NCBI GenBank assembly: GCA_903945325.1
Contig: CAJAVE010000295.1
Location: 1-38,255, forward strand
DNA: 38,255 nucleotides
Direction of reading: 5' to 3'
DNA from: an uncultured beta proteobacterium
GTDB lineage: Bacteria; Pseudomonadota; Gammaproteobacteria; Burkholderiales; Burkholderiaceae_C
This document shows, one piece after another, positions 1 to 7,331 of this stretch (positions are counted from its first letter, which is position 1; each line of letters opens with the position of its first letter). The notes beneath the pieces are model-generated. The model searched no databases. It saw only the letters and a list, made by a program, of their open reading frames with translations, and was not told the origin of the DNA. Made by a program: the position numbers and the translations under genes.

Positions 1-354
1 GTGGGCGTGGTGATCCCCTCGCTGAACAAGAAGCTCACCGGCATGTCCTTCCGCGTGCCCACCAGCGATGTGTCCGTGGTGGACCTGACCTGCGAGCTGA
101 ATTCTGAGGCCACGCTGAAAGAAATCTGCGCTGAAATGAAAGCCCAGAGCCAGGACGCCTTGAAGGGCGTGCTGGGTTACACCGAAGACAAGGTGGTTGC
201 CACCGACTTCCGCGGCGAGACCTGCACCAGCGTGTTCGACGCCGATGCATCCATCGCGCTGGATGGTACCTTCGTGAAGATCGTGGCCTGGTACGACAAC
301 GAGTGGGGCTATTCCAACAAGTGCCTGGACATGGTGCGGGTCGTCGCCAAGTAA
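1..354 (+). CDS. gapA: glyceraldehyde-3-phosphate dehydrogenase, C-terminal part (5' end outside window)
   Basis: The last 117 codons of a type I NAD-dependent glyceraldehyde-3-phosphate dehydrogenase, the glycolytic/Calvin-type enzyme that oxidises glyceraldehyde 3-phosphate to 1,3-bisphosphoglycerate in the cytoplasm. The visible part is the C-terminal catalytic and tetramer-interface region: the segment [10 protein letters not shown], the SVVDLT strand, and the family-typical ending [16 protein letters not shown]. The NAD-binding domain and catalytic cysteine would lie upstream of base 1, so the GTG at base 1 is an internal Val codon, not a start. The reading frame is intact to the TAA at 352-354, and a strong intrinsic terminator follows directly. 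The family call is certain. The symbol gapA rather than a second gap paralogue is inferred. Confidence 0.95.
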   Translation: MGVVIPSLNKKLTGMSFRVPTSDVSVVDLTCELNSEATLKEICAEMKAQSQDALKGVLGYTEDKVVATDFRGETCTSVFDADASIALDGTFVKIVAWYDNEWGYSNKCLDMVRVVAK

Positions 355-371
355 GTAAGCCGCCTTCCGCC

Positions 372-410
372 AAAGCCCATGTCGCCAGTCGACATGGGCT
401 TTTTCTTTTG
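372..410 (+). terminator. intrinsic terminator after gapA
   Basis: A perfect 13-bp stem (372-384 paired with 390-402) with a 5-nt loop, running into a T-rich tract (TTTTCTTTT). It starts 18 nt after the gapA stop and ends just upstream of the CZB gene start at 425. The complementary strand has no comparable T run, so it acts on rightward transcription. It separates gapA from the next gene. Confidence 0.9.
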
Positions 411-424
411 GTTAACATGCACCA

Positions 425-847
425 ATGACTTTGGATCCAGAACAACACGCGGCAATCGAACACAACGGTGCTTCGTGGATGACTCTGGAGAAGGCGGTGA
501 ATGCTCACAGGCAATGGAAAGCCACGTTTCAAGCGGCTGCTGCAAACCGGGAAACGCTCGACGTGGAAACCATCCAGCGTGATGACTGTTGCGACCTGGG
601 CAAGTGGCTCGCTTCAGACGGGCGCAGGCTCTATGGCAACCGGCCCGAATTCACCAACCTGGTGAACAAGCACAGTGCCTTCCACAGCATTGCGGGTGTG
701 GTAGCCGGTTTCATCAACGACGGTGCGCAGGACGCCGCCCGGTCCCACTTGCGCGGTGGCTCCCAATTTGCGTTTGCCTCGACCGAGGTCAGTGTTGCCA
801 TCACGCTTCTCAAGGCGCAGGTTGTCAACACACCAGATAGGGTTTGA
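425..847 (+). CDS. stand-alone CZB (chemoreceptor zinc-binding) domain protein
   Basis: A 140-residue protein that is almost entirely one CZB domain, a four-helix zinc-binding module usually found at the C-terminus of chemoreceptors or on diguanylate cyclases. The 3His/1Cys ligand set is visible: H28 in AHRQWK, C56 in the CDLGKWL motif, and H83 and H87 in KHSAFH. C55 beside C56 is an extra cysteine. There is no transmembrane segment, methyl-accepting domain or GGDEF domain, so any zinc or redox signal would have to be passed to a partner in trans. The ATG at 425 has a poor Shine-Dalgarno sequence and Met19 (base 479) is an alternative start. It lies just past the gapA terminator and converges on the K+ channel gene. 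The partner is unknown. Confidence 0.85.
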   Translation: MTLDPEQHAAIEHNGASWMTLEKAVNAHRQWKATFQAAAANRETLDVETIQRDDCCDLGKWLASDGRRLYGNRPEFTNLVNKHSAFHSIAGVVAGFINDGAQDAARSHLRGGSQFAFASTEVSVAITLLKAQVVNTPDRV

Positions 848-880
848 TCGTTGTTTTGGCCGCCGTCGGCCCCCAACGGT

Positions 881-1930
881 TCAGGATTTCAGTAGCCTTT
901 CCAGATGCATCCGTCCGTCCGGGCTGGTCATGATGACGAGCACTGCACCGGCTTTGACGATGTGGTCGTCCGGCGGGTTGAAAATCCACTTGCCGTGCTC
1001 ATGGGTGGCCATCAGCAAATACTCTTTTGACCGGGGTGCCAGCACCGCCAAAGGGGTGGCGGAAAAACTGGCCGGCACCAACACTTCTTCCACCCGCAAG
1101 CCATCGTCACTGCGCAACATCTGGTCCATGAAATTGACCGCATGGGGGCGTACCATGGCCGAGGCAATGCGCATGCCACCGGTGAAGTCGGGGGAGACAA
1201 TTTCGTCAGCGCCTGCGCGCTTGGCCTTGTTGGTGTTGCGGATGTCGTGTACCCGGACGACTACACGCGCCTTCGGGTTGAGCAACTTGACTGAGAGCGC
1301 AATCATGAGGTTGTGGCTGTCGTCCCCGGTCACTGCAAAGACGCCGGCCGCATTGGCCAGACCGGCTCTGAGCAAAGCTTCGTCGTCTGCCGCGTCTTCA
1401 TGCAAGTGAAAGGATCTCGGGTTGTGCTCCAGCCAATTGTCCAGCGCTGCGCGGTCGGTTTCGATGATGACGAAGCGGCGGTGCGTTTTCACCATTTCCT
1501 GAGCCACATTGGAGCCAACCCGGCCAATGCCACAAACGATGAAGTGTCCTTTGAGTTCAGAGATTTCTTTTTCCATGCGCTTCTTTCTCAGTTCGGCATT
1601 CAGATCGGAGTCAATCAGCAGAGCCACCATGGTTGAGAACAGATAGCTCATGGTGCCGATGCCGATTACCGCAATAAAGACGGTGAACAGACGCCCCATC
1701 GGGTGATTGCTCAGGTCCACTGTCTCTCCATAGCCGATGGTGGCGATGGTGATGAAGGTAAAGTAAAAGCTGTCAATCCAGGTGGCGGTGGGACGACCTA
1801 TATGGTGATAAACCAACGTACCGAGCGCGGTCACTGCAAGCAGCAGTGCTGCGCCGTACAGCAGACCTTTGAAGTGCCTGCTCCGAATGATTCTTTTGAG
1901 TCCTGTGCGACGCATGTTCATGCTGCGCAA
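881..1930 (-). CDS. two-TM potassium channel with RCK (TrkA-N/TrkA-C) domain
   Basis: A Kch/MthK-type inner-membrane potassium channel of about 349 residues. The N-terminus has TM1 (about 21-42), a pore helix and the K+ selectivity filter TIGYG (64-68), then TM2 (about 80-105). From about residue 128 there is an RCK (TrkA-N) Rossmann domain opening with VCGIGRVGS (GxGxxG at 134-139), and the tail has TrkA-C features. This layout indicates ligand- or nucleotide-gated K+ flux. The first in-frame start is a TTG at 1930, with ATGs at residues 4 and 6. No strong ribosome-binding site separates them, so the exact N-terminus is uncertain. The acyltransferase gene lies 26 bp upstream on the same strand, so the two may be co-transcribed. 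The 3' end faces the CZB gene with about 30 bp between stops. Confidence 0.9.
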   Translation of the reverse strand: MRSMNMRRTGLKRIIRSRHFKGLLYGAALLLAVTALGTLVYHHIGRPTATWIDSFYFTFITIATIGYGETVDLSNHPMGRLFTVFIAVIGIGTMSYLFSTMVALLIDSDLNAELRKKRMEKEISELKGHFIVCGIGRVGSNVAQEMVKTHRRFVIIETDRAALDNWLEHNPRSFHLHEDAADDEALLRAGLANAAGVFAVTGDDSHNLMIALSVKLLNPKARVVVRVHDIRNTNKAKRAGADEIVSPDFTGGMRIASAMVRPHAVNFMDQMLRSDDGLRVEEVLVPASFSATPLAVLAPRSKEYLLMATHEHGKWIFNPPDDHIVKAGAVLVIMTSPDGRMHLERLLKS

Positions 1931-1956
1931 AATTGTAAAGGACCGCCCCGCATGGA

Positions 1957-2547
1957 CTAACCCGCGTGAAACTGGTCCGCGTTTTTGCCTTTGAAGGGTG
2001 CATAAAACGCCTTGATGGCGACCATGTCGGCCTCAATGTCGCCCGTGGGGTGGAATACTGGCCCCAGACCGCTGATTTTGCGCTCGTAGTCCATATAGGC
2101 CATGACGATGGGAACCCCTGCACCCACGGCAATGTAGTAGAAGCCGGTCTTCCAGTAGCGGGTTTTTCCGCGTGTGCCTTCCGGTGGCACCACAAGCTGT
2201 AACGGCCCTTTGGCGTTCTTCATGGCCTCCACCGAGGCGGCAACCAGGTTGTTGGAACTTTCGCGGGTGACCGGTATGCCGCCCAGCCACATCATGATTG
2301 CGCGAAACGGAAACCGGAACAGTTGGCGTTTACCCATCCAGTAAATGTTGAGGTGCAGCACAAATGCCACCATCAGGGTGTAAGGCAGATCCCAGTTGCT
2401 GGTGTGCGGGGCGGCAATGAGCACGCACTTTTGACCGTTGGCTGGCAATTCGCCCTCCACTTTCCAGCCGCTGAGTTTCATAAAGGCGATGGAGAGGCCG
2501 CGCAAAAGGGTGTTGACCACCGGCGTATCAAATAGGGTGAGGTGCAT
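1957..2547 (-). CDS. lysophospholipid acyltransferase-family protein (PlsC-like)
   Basis: A 196-residue membrane-associated acyltransferase of the PlsC/LPLAT superfamily. These enzymes transfer acyl chains to lysophospholipids or related acceptors at the inner membrane. The catalytic HX4D box is present as HTSNWD (H48-D53), the glycerol-phosphate-binding box as PPEGTRGKTRYWKTG (about 121-135), and a hydrophobic segment lies between them. It is shorter than E. coli PlsC (about 245) and resembles the compact 1-acyl-glycerol-3-phosphate acyltransferase-like proteins of Proteobacteria. The exact acceptor cannot be read from sequence. It is first in a probable two-gene minus-strand unit with the K+ channel. 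Confidence 0.85.
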   Translation of the reverse strand: MHLTLFDTPVVNTLLRGLSIAFMKLSGWKVEGELPANGQKCVLIAAPHTSNWDLPYTLMVAFVLHLNIYWMGKRQLFRFPFRAIMMWLGGIPVTRESSNNLVAASVEAMKNAKGPLQLVVPPEGTRGKTRYWKTGFYYIAVGAGVPIVMAYMDYERKISGLGPVFHPTGDIEADMVAIKAFYAPFKGKNADQFHAG

Positions 2548-2651
2548 GGGCGAGGGTGGCTTTGAAGGCGGTTGAAATCATTGTCGCCGTTTTATCCCAG
2601 GGTTTGCCTTACATTGTGCTGCTCGCAACGCGCCACTATTGAGAGACTGCT

Positions 2652-3041
2652 GTGAAGAAAATCGAATGCCCTTGTGGGAGTGGCCAGGACCTTGCCGACT
2701 GCTGCGGACCCTGGCATGCCGGTCTGGCCCTGGGCCTGCACGCCCCTACGCCCGAGGCGCTCATGCGCTCGCGTTACAGCGCCTATGTGTTGGGGCTCAT
2801 CGACTATCTGGTGGACACCTGGCACCCTTCGACCGCCCCAGGCGATCTGGAACTGCAACCGGTCAAGTGGCTGGGTCTGGAGGTGCTCCACGCCGCATCC
2901 AGCGGCGACGTGGGGGTTGTGGAATTTATCGCCCGCTGCAAAATCAGTGGTCGCGCCGAACGCATGCACGAGCTGAGCCGTTTTGTGCGCGAGCAGGGGC
3001 GCTGGTATTACGTTGACGGCCAGGTGCCGCAGGAGAGCTGA
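2652..3041 (+). CDS. YchJ-family (UPF0225) SEC-C motif protein
   Basis: A 129-residue protein matching the YchJ family: an N-terminal SEC-C zinc-binding motif followed by an NTF2-like fold domain. The motif reads CPCGSG at C6/C8 with C17 and C18 in DLADCCGPWH, the same spacing as the SecA C-terminal zinc finger. The body contains the family motifs ALMRSRYSAY and VEFIARCK and ends near GRWYYVDG. The start is a GTG at 2652 preceded by GAGAG, and no better ATG exists in frame. The gene is followed 1 nt later by the TTG start of the esterase, so the two are probably translated from one message. The biochemical role is not established for the family. A part in protein quality control or ribosome-linked metal handling is only a guess. 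Confidence 0.88.
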   Translation: MKKIECPCGSGQDLADCCGPWHAGLALGLHAPTPEALMRSRYSAYVLGLIDYLVDTWHPSTAPGDLELQPVKWLGLEVLHAASSGDVGVVEFIARCKISGRAERMHELSRFVREQGRWYYVDGQVPQES

Positions 3042-3042
3042 T

Positions 3043-3720
3043 TTGCCGGATCTTTCACTCATCATCCAGGAACCCGCAGACCCTGCGGCGCAGTTGATCC
3101 TGCTATGCCACGCTGCCGGGACCGATGCCGCGTCATTGCTGCCACTGGGCGAGCGTCTGGGCGAGGCCTTCCCCCTCGCCACGATTGTGTCCCTGCAAGC
3201 CGACGCGCCCGGCACGACCGCTCAGGGTTTTGAATGGTTTTCCAGCGCTGCACTGACCGACGGGAACCGCTCTGAGCGTGTGGCCCAGGCCGTGGCCGCG
3301 TTGCACATCGCGGTGCGCGATTGGCAGGAGCGCAGCGGCGTCCCGGCAATGGCTACCGCCTTGATCGGACTTTCGCAGGGCGCAGAAATGGTATTGGAGG
3401 CGAGCAAACTGCAACCCATGCTGGCCAGCCGTGTGGTCGCCATAGGCGGGCGCTTCACGACGTTGCCCGATGTGCCACCCGCCGTCACCACCATCCATTT
3501 CCTGCACGGCAAGCTGGACGGGTTGGTTCCCTATCGCCACAGCGTGATCGCGGCCCACCATTTGCGCGACATGGGTTGCGACATTACGGCCGAGGTCGTG
3601 CCCTTTGTCGGCCATGAACTGCACCCCGATCTGATCGAACTGGCCATCACCAAGCTCAGTACCCATATTGCCCACCATTTGTGGACGGCGGCGCAGGAGG
3701 CCGCACCGCCATCAGCTTAG
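3043..3720 (+). CDS. YpfH-like alpha/beta-hydrolase (carboxylesterase/phospholipase family)
   Basis: A 225-residue cytoplasmic serine hydrolase resembling E. coli YpfH and the phospholipase/carboxylesterase family. The nucleophile is in GLSQG (S111), the acid is probably D159 in GKLDGLVPY, and the histidine H191 in VGHELHPD, giving a complete Ser-Asp-His triad. The TTG at 3043 was chosen because AGGAGAG sits about 6 nt upstream and the coding similarity starts there. A longer open frame from 2983 only overlaps ychJ. It follows the ychJ stop by 1 nt, suggesting translational coupling. Its stop overlaps the end of the convergent topB gene by 9 bp. The natural substrate is unknown. Confidence 0.85.
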   Translation: MPDLSLIIQEPADPAAQLILLCHAAGTDAASLLPLGERLGEAFPLATIVSLQADAPGTTAQGFEWFSSAALTDGNRSERVAQAVAALHIAVRDWQERSGVPAMATALIGLSQGAEMVLEASKLQPMLASRVVAIGGRFTTLPDVPPAVTTIHFLHGKLDGLVPYRHSVIAAHHLRDMGCDITAEVVPFVGHELHPDLIELAITKLSTHIAHHLWTAAQEAAPPSA

Positions 3721-6711
3721 GTGCTTGCCCACAATCCCGGCCAGTTCAAACATCGTCACCTGCGGCTTGCCAAAGACGGGCAACAGCTTGGCGTCCGCAT
3801 TGATGGCGCGCTTGTTGGCCGCGTCCTGCAGCCCATGGGTCTTGATGTAGTCCCACAGTTTCTTGATGACTTCGGTGCGGGCGACCGGCTCGTTGCCGAT
3901 GACGGCAGCCAGCTCCGCGCTGGGTTGCTTGCTGCTGGCGGACGTGGTCTTGCGGGGTGCTTTGGGCTTGACGGCTTTTGCGCTGGCTGGGGTTTTGGCT
4001 TTGGTGCCTGCGGCCTTTTTTGCAGGTGCTTTTGTGCCTCCAGCCCCCGTCACTACTGCGCGACCAGCTATTTTTTTTGTAGCAACAGCGGATTTGGCGG
4101 CGGTTTTGCGTGGCGGAAATTTGCTGGGTGCAAACTCAAAGTTCACCTTGCCAGCGTCCGGGTCCCAGGCCAGCATGGCCTTGAAGGCGCGGCGGGTGCG
4201 CATGGAGACAAATTTGTCCAGCAGATCGGTCTTGCCGGTCGCCAGCAGCTTTTGCATCTGAGCACGTTCAATGGGCTGCTGCAGGATGATCTGGCCGGTC
4301 TTGAAGTCGCAGTTTGGCGTGGGGTGGGCGTGGGTCGGGACTGAGCGGTCGCAGACATAGTTCTTGCCGTGCTCGTACACCGTGCCGCCTGCGGCATTGC
4401 CGGTTGCCGCGCCGCACTTGGGGCAAGGTCCCAGGGCCTCTTGTGCGGAGAAGTCGATGATCTCGCCGCTGTCCTCGCCCTTCTTGTCATCGCCAAAATC
4501 AAATTCGAGTTTGTAGTTTTTGGTCTCGTCGTCGAACTTGATGACCATCTCTGCGGTGAACGGCCAGCCTGCTTTGGAGCGGAAGCCTTCCAGCGGCCCA
4601 ATCTTGCGGTCCCGCAGAAATTGCTCCACCTCGGCCGCTTCAAAGGTGCGTCCGGCAGGCGTTTTGCCGAAGGAAAAGCCACAACCGTCTTCGGTGCCGG
4701 TCTTGCCGGTACAGGTGTAGCGGCGGTAGTTTTCCTTGACGATGCCACCGCAATTGGGGCACGGGGCCGAGAGCGTGGCGTAGTCGCCCGGGATAGTGTC
4801 GCGGTCGTATTCCTTGGCCTTTTTGACCATGCGCTCGGTCATGGCGGCAATCTCGGCCATGAAGCTGGTGCGGCTCATCTTGCCCTGCTCCATCTGGGCC
4901 AGTTTGTATTCCCACTCGCCAGTGAGTTCGGCCTTGGTCAGCTCTTGCACGTCCAGGCCGCGCAACAGAGTCATTAGCTGGAAGGCCTTGGCGGTGGGAA
5001 TCAGTTCGCGGCCTTCGCGCATCATGTATTTCTCGGCGATCAAGCCTTCGATGATGCTGGAGCGCGTGGCGGGCGTGCCCAGCCCCTTTTCCCCCATGGC
5101 TTCGCGCAGTTCGTCGTCGTCGACTGTCTTGCCGGCGTTTTCCATGGCGCCCAGCAGCGTGGCTTCGGAGTAGCGGGCCGGAGGCTTGGTCTTGAGACCC
5201 TTGGGGTCTACGGTTTCGGTCCTGACTTTTTCGCCGGGCTGCACCGGCACCAGGCTCTGGCCTTTGTCGCCGTCCTTGGCGTCTGCCACTTCGTCAGCGG
5301 CTTCCTTGCCATAGATGGCCAGCCAGCCCGGCTTGACCAACACCTTGCCTTCGGTTTTGAAGGAATGCAGGGCAGCCACCGTGATCCGGGTGGTCACCTG
5401 GTATTCGGCACTGGGGAAGAACACCGCCATGAAACGGCGCACCACCAGGTCATAGATTTTTTGTTCGGCTTCACTCAAGCCATGGGGCGCCTGCAGCGTG
5501 GGGATGATGGCAAAGTGGTCGCTCACCTTGGCGTTGTCAAACACGCGCTTGGTGGGTTTCACATAGCCACCCTTGACCGCCTGGGCTGCAAACGGTGCCA
5601 GGTGCTTCATGCCACTCTCAGAAAGCATGGCAAACGTGTCCTTGACCACGGGCACATAGTCTTCGGGCAGGTTGCGCGAATCGGTACGCGGGTAGGTGAG
5701 GGCCTTGTGGCGCTCGTACAGGCTCTGCGCGATGGACAGTGTGGTCTTGGCAGAGAAGCCGAATTTACCATTGGCCTCGCGCTGCAGGCTGGTCAGGTCA
5801 AACAGCAGGGGCGAGGCTTGCGTGGTGGGCTTGCTCTCCTCAGAAACGGTGGCTTGCTGGCCGCGTACCGCGTCGGCAATGGCCTGCGCTTCGTATTGGG
5901 TCCAGACGCGGTCAGCCTTTTTCTCGGCATCGTCGGCGTCGCGCTTGTGCGCGGGGTTGAACCATTTGGCGGGGTACTCACCGGCCTGTGCACCAAAGGA
6001 TGCGTGGATTTCCCAGTAGTCGCGGTTGATGAACTTGCGGATCTGCTCTTCGCGCTCCACGACCACCGACAGCGTTGGCGTCTGCACCCTACCGACCGTG
6101 GTCAGGAAAAAGCCACCGTCGCGCGAGTTGAACGCCGTCATGGCGCGCGTGCCGTTGATGCCGACCAGCCAGTCGGCCTCGGAGCGGCATCGTGCGGCGT
6201 CGGCCAGGGGTTGCATTTGCTTGTCCGTACGCAGGGCGCCAAATCCGTCGCGGATGGCCTGAGGCGTCATGGACTGCAGCCACAGCCGTGACACCGGCTT
6301 GCCCAGGGGCTTGGCGCCACCGGCGTACTGCTCGATCAGGCGAAAGATCAGCTCACCCTCGCGGCCCGCGTCACAGGCGTTGATCAGCTTGTCTACGTCC
6401 TTGCGCTTGGCCAGTTTGACGACCGCGTTCAGGCGGGTCTTGGTCTTGTCCACCGGTTTCAGGTCAAAGTGGGGTGGGATCACGGGTAGATGGGCAAAGC
6501 TCCATTTGCCGCGCTTGACGTCGAATTCTTCCGGCGCCTGAATCTCCACCAGATGGCCCACGGCGCTGGAGACCACAAAAGTGTCACTCTCGAAGTACTC
6601 GTCGTGCTTCTCGAACTTGCCCGCTGTGGGCGTGAGCGCACGCACGATGTCTTGGGCTACTGAAGGCTTCTCGGCAATGACTAACGTTTTATTGAAAACA
6701 ATGTTTTTCAT
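3712..6711 (-). CDS. topB: DNA topoisomerase III with H1-like linker and C-terminal SWIB domain
   Basis: A 999-residue type IA topoisomerase that relaxes or decatenates DNA through a 5'-phosphotyrosyl intermediate. The Toprim domain begins with VIAEKPSVAQDI (11-22) and carries DAGREGEL (114-121). The catalytic tyrosine is Y340 in TYPRTDSRNL. Cysteine pairs of topoisomerase-type zinc ribbons follow (CPNCGG; CPKCGAA). After them comes a Lys/Ala/Pro/Thr-rich linker (roughly residues 845-915) resembling histone H1 tails. The last 75-80 residues are a SWIB/MDM2 domain (KKLWDYIKTHGLQD, INADAKLLPVFG, MFELAGIVGKHL). E. coli TopB is about 653 residues, so the C-terminal extension is large. The ATG at 6711 is chosen because the similarity starts there; upstream in-frame codons lie in the promoter spacer. 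A short A/T-rich palindrome falls inside the linker at 4067-4083. Confidence 0.95.
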   Translation of the reverse strand: MKNIVFNKTLVIAEKPSVAQDIVRALTPTAGKFEKHDEYFESDTFVVSSAVGHLVEIQAPEEFDVKRGKWSFAHLPVIPPHFDLKPVDKTKTRLNAVVKLAKRKDVDKLINACDAGREGELIFRLIEQYAGGAKPLGKPVSRLWLQSMTPQAIRDGFGALRTDKQMQPLADAARCRSEADWLVGINGTRAMTAFNSRDGGFFLTTVGRVQTPTLSVVVEREEQIRKFINRDYWEIHASFGAQAGEYPAKWFNPAHKRDADDAEKKADRVWTQYEAQAIADAVRGQQATVSEESKPTTQASPLLFDLTSLQREANGKFGFSAKTTLSIAQSLYERHKALTYPRTDSRNLPEDYVPVVKDTFAMLSESGMKHLAPFAAQAVKGGYVKPTKRVFDNAKVSDHFAIIPTLQAPHGLSEAEQKIYDLVVRRFMAVFFPSAEYQVTTRITVAALHSFKTEGKVLVKPGWLAIYGKEAADEVADAKDGDKGQSLVPVQPGEKVRTETVDPKGLKTKPPARYSEATLLGAMENAGKTVDDDELREAMGEKGLGTPATRSSIIEGLIAEKYMMREGRELIPTAKAFQLMTLLRGLDVQELTKAELTGEWEYKLAQMEQGKMSRTSFMAEIAAMTERMVKKAKEYDRDTIPGDYATLSAPCPNCGGIVKENYRRYTCTGKTGTEDGCGFSFGKTPAGRTFEAAEVEQFLRDRKIGPLEGFRSKAGWPFTAEMVIKFDDETKNYKLEFDFGDDKKGEDSGEIIDFSAQEALGPCPKCGAATGNAAGGTVYEHGKNYVCDRSVPTHAHPTPNCDFKTGQIILQQPIERAQMQKLLATGKTDLLDKFVSMRTRRAFKAMLAWDPDAGKVNFEFAPSKFPPRKTAAKSAVATKKIAGRAVVTGAGGTKAPAKKAAGTKAKTPASAKAVKPKAPRKTTSASSKQPSAELAAVIGNEPVARTEVIKKLWDYIKTHGLQDAANKRAINADAKLLPVFGKPQVTMFELAGIVGKHLS
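4067..4083 (-). repeat. 17-nt palindromic repeat copy inside topB linker
   Basis: Read on the minus strand this is GCTACAAAAAAAATAGC, an imperfect palindrome with GCTA/TAGC arms and an A-rich centre. It matches 14 of 17 positions with a second copy at 12784-12800 between recA and recX. Here it lies in frame and encodes part of ATKKIAG in the Lys-rich linker of TopB. From memory, small A/T-rich GCTAT...ATAGC palindromes recur in Comamonadaceae genomes, but this has not been checked. Confidence 0.5.
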
Positions 6712-6847
6712 CTGACTACAATCCGTTTCTCGCGTGCGCGCAGGTGCGCGCATGCACATACGTGAGCGCGCACACACGCACGCCCATACGGTTCACCATA
6801 CCAAATTTTTAAGTCCAGTTGTCCGACGCGCAGAAAAGAGAGAAAAA
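6712..6847. promoter_or_regulatory. divergent topB/SET promoter spacer with long alternating purine-pyrimidine (Z-DNA-prone) tract
   Basis: This 136-bp spacer separates the topB start from the SET gene start and must carry both promoters. Between 6731 and 6783 the sequence alternates purine-pyrimidine in three uninterrupted runs of 12, 21 and 18 nt (6731-6742, 6744-6764, 6766-6783), each broken by a single base. Most steps are CG, GC, CA or TG, the classic Z-DNA composition. Within it GTGCGCGC (6744-6751) and GCGCGCAC (6766-6773) form a perfect 8-bp inverted repeat with a 14-nt loop. Such tracts can flip under negative supercoiling, which is suggestive beside a topoisomerase gene. I did not find convincing -35/-10 boxes for either gene. 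Confidence 0.55.
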
Positions 6848-7327
6848 GTGAGCAAAACAATGCCCCGTGGCGACACCCGCCGCATTCAAGTCCGTCGCTC
6901 CGGTGTGCATGGGAAGGGCGTGTTTGCGTTACAGGACATTGGCGAGGGCGAAACCATCATCGAGTACGTGGGCCAAGTCATTACCTGGGCGCAAGCGCAG
7001 GCGCGCCATCCGCACGACCCCAAAGACCCCAATCACACCTTCTATTTCCACATTGATGAAACCCATGTGATCGATGCCAAGGTAGGTGGCAACTCGTCAC
7101 GCTGGATCAACCATTCGTGCGACGGTAACTGTGAAGCCGACGAAGTGGATGGGCGCATCTTCATCAAGGCCCTGCGTGATATAGCCCCTGGCGAAGAACT
7201 CAATTACGACTACGGCCTGATCCTGGACGAGCGCTACACCAAGAAGCTCAAGGCCGAGCACCCCTGCTGGTGTGGTGCCGAGACGTGCCGGGGCACCTTG
7301 CTGTCTCCCAAAAAAGGCAGGAAGTAA
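6848..7327 (+). CDS. stand-alone SET-domain protein (putative lysine methyltransferase)
   Basis: A 159-residue protein consisting of a SET domain plus a post-SET cysteine cluster. It shows the N-terminal SET motif SGVHGKGVFALQDI, the EYVGQVI strand, the central signature SSRWINHSCDGNCEAD (SAM-binding NHSC), the catalytic-tyrosine segment GEELNYDYG, and a post-SET CWCGAETCRG. These enzymes transfer methyl groups from S-adenosylmethionine to lysine side chains. All core motifs are intact, so it is probably active. GTG at 6848, preceded by a purine-rich AGAGAGAAAAA, is preferred; ATG at 6860 (four codons in) is the alternative. Longer in-frame extensions run back into the Z-DNA-like spacer. It is divergent from topB, whose Lys-rich linker could be a substrate. 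The birA start follows 4 nt after its stop. Confidence 0.85.
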   Translation: MSKTMPRGDTRRIQVRRSGVHGKGVFALQDIGEGETIIEYVGQVITWAQAQARHPHDPKDPNHTFYFHIDETHVIDAKVGGNSSRWINHSCDGNCEADEVDGRIFIKALRDIAPGEELNYDYGLILDERYTKKLKAEHPCWCGAETCRGTLLSPKKGRK

Positions 7328-7331
7328 GTCC

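Noticed and set aside
2592..3215. 207-codon minus-strand frame over ychJ and the esterase start
   Set aside because: Antisense to two genes with intact motifs and no ribosome-binding site of its own.
5365..6291. Long plus-strand frame of 308 codons opposite topB
   Set aside because: It is antisense to conserved topoisomerase sequence, has no family motifs, and reflects GC-rich codon usage.
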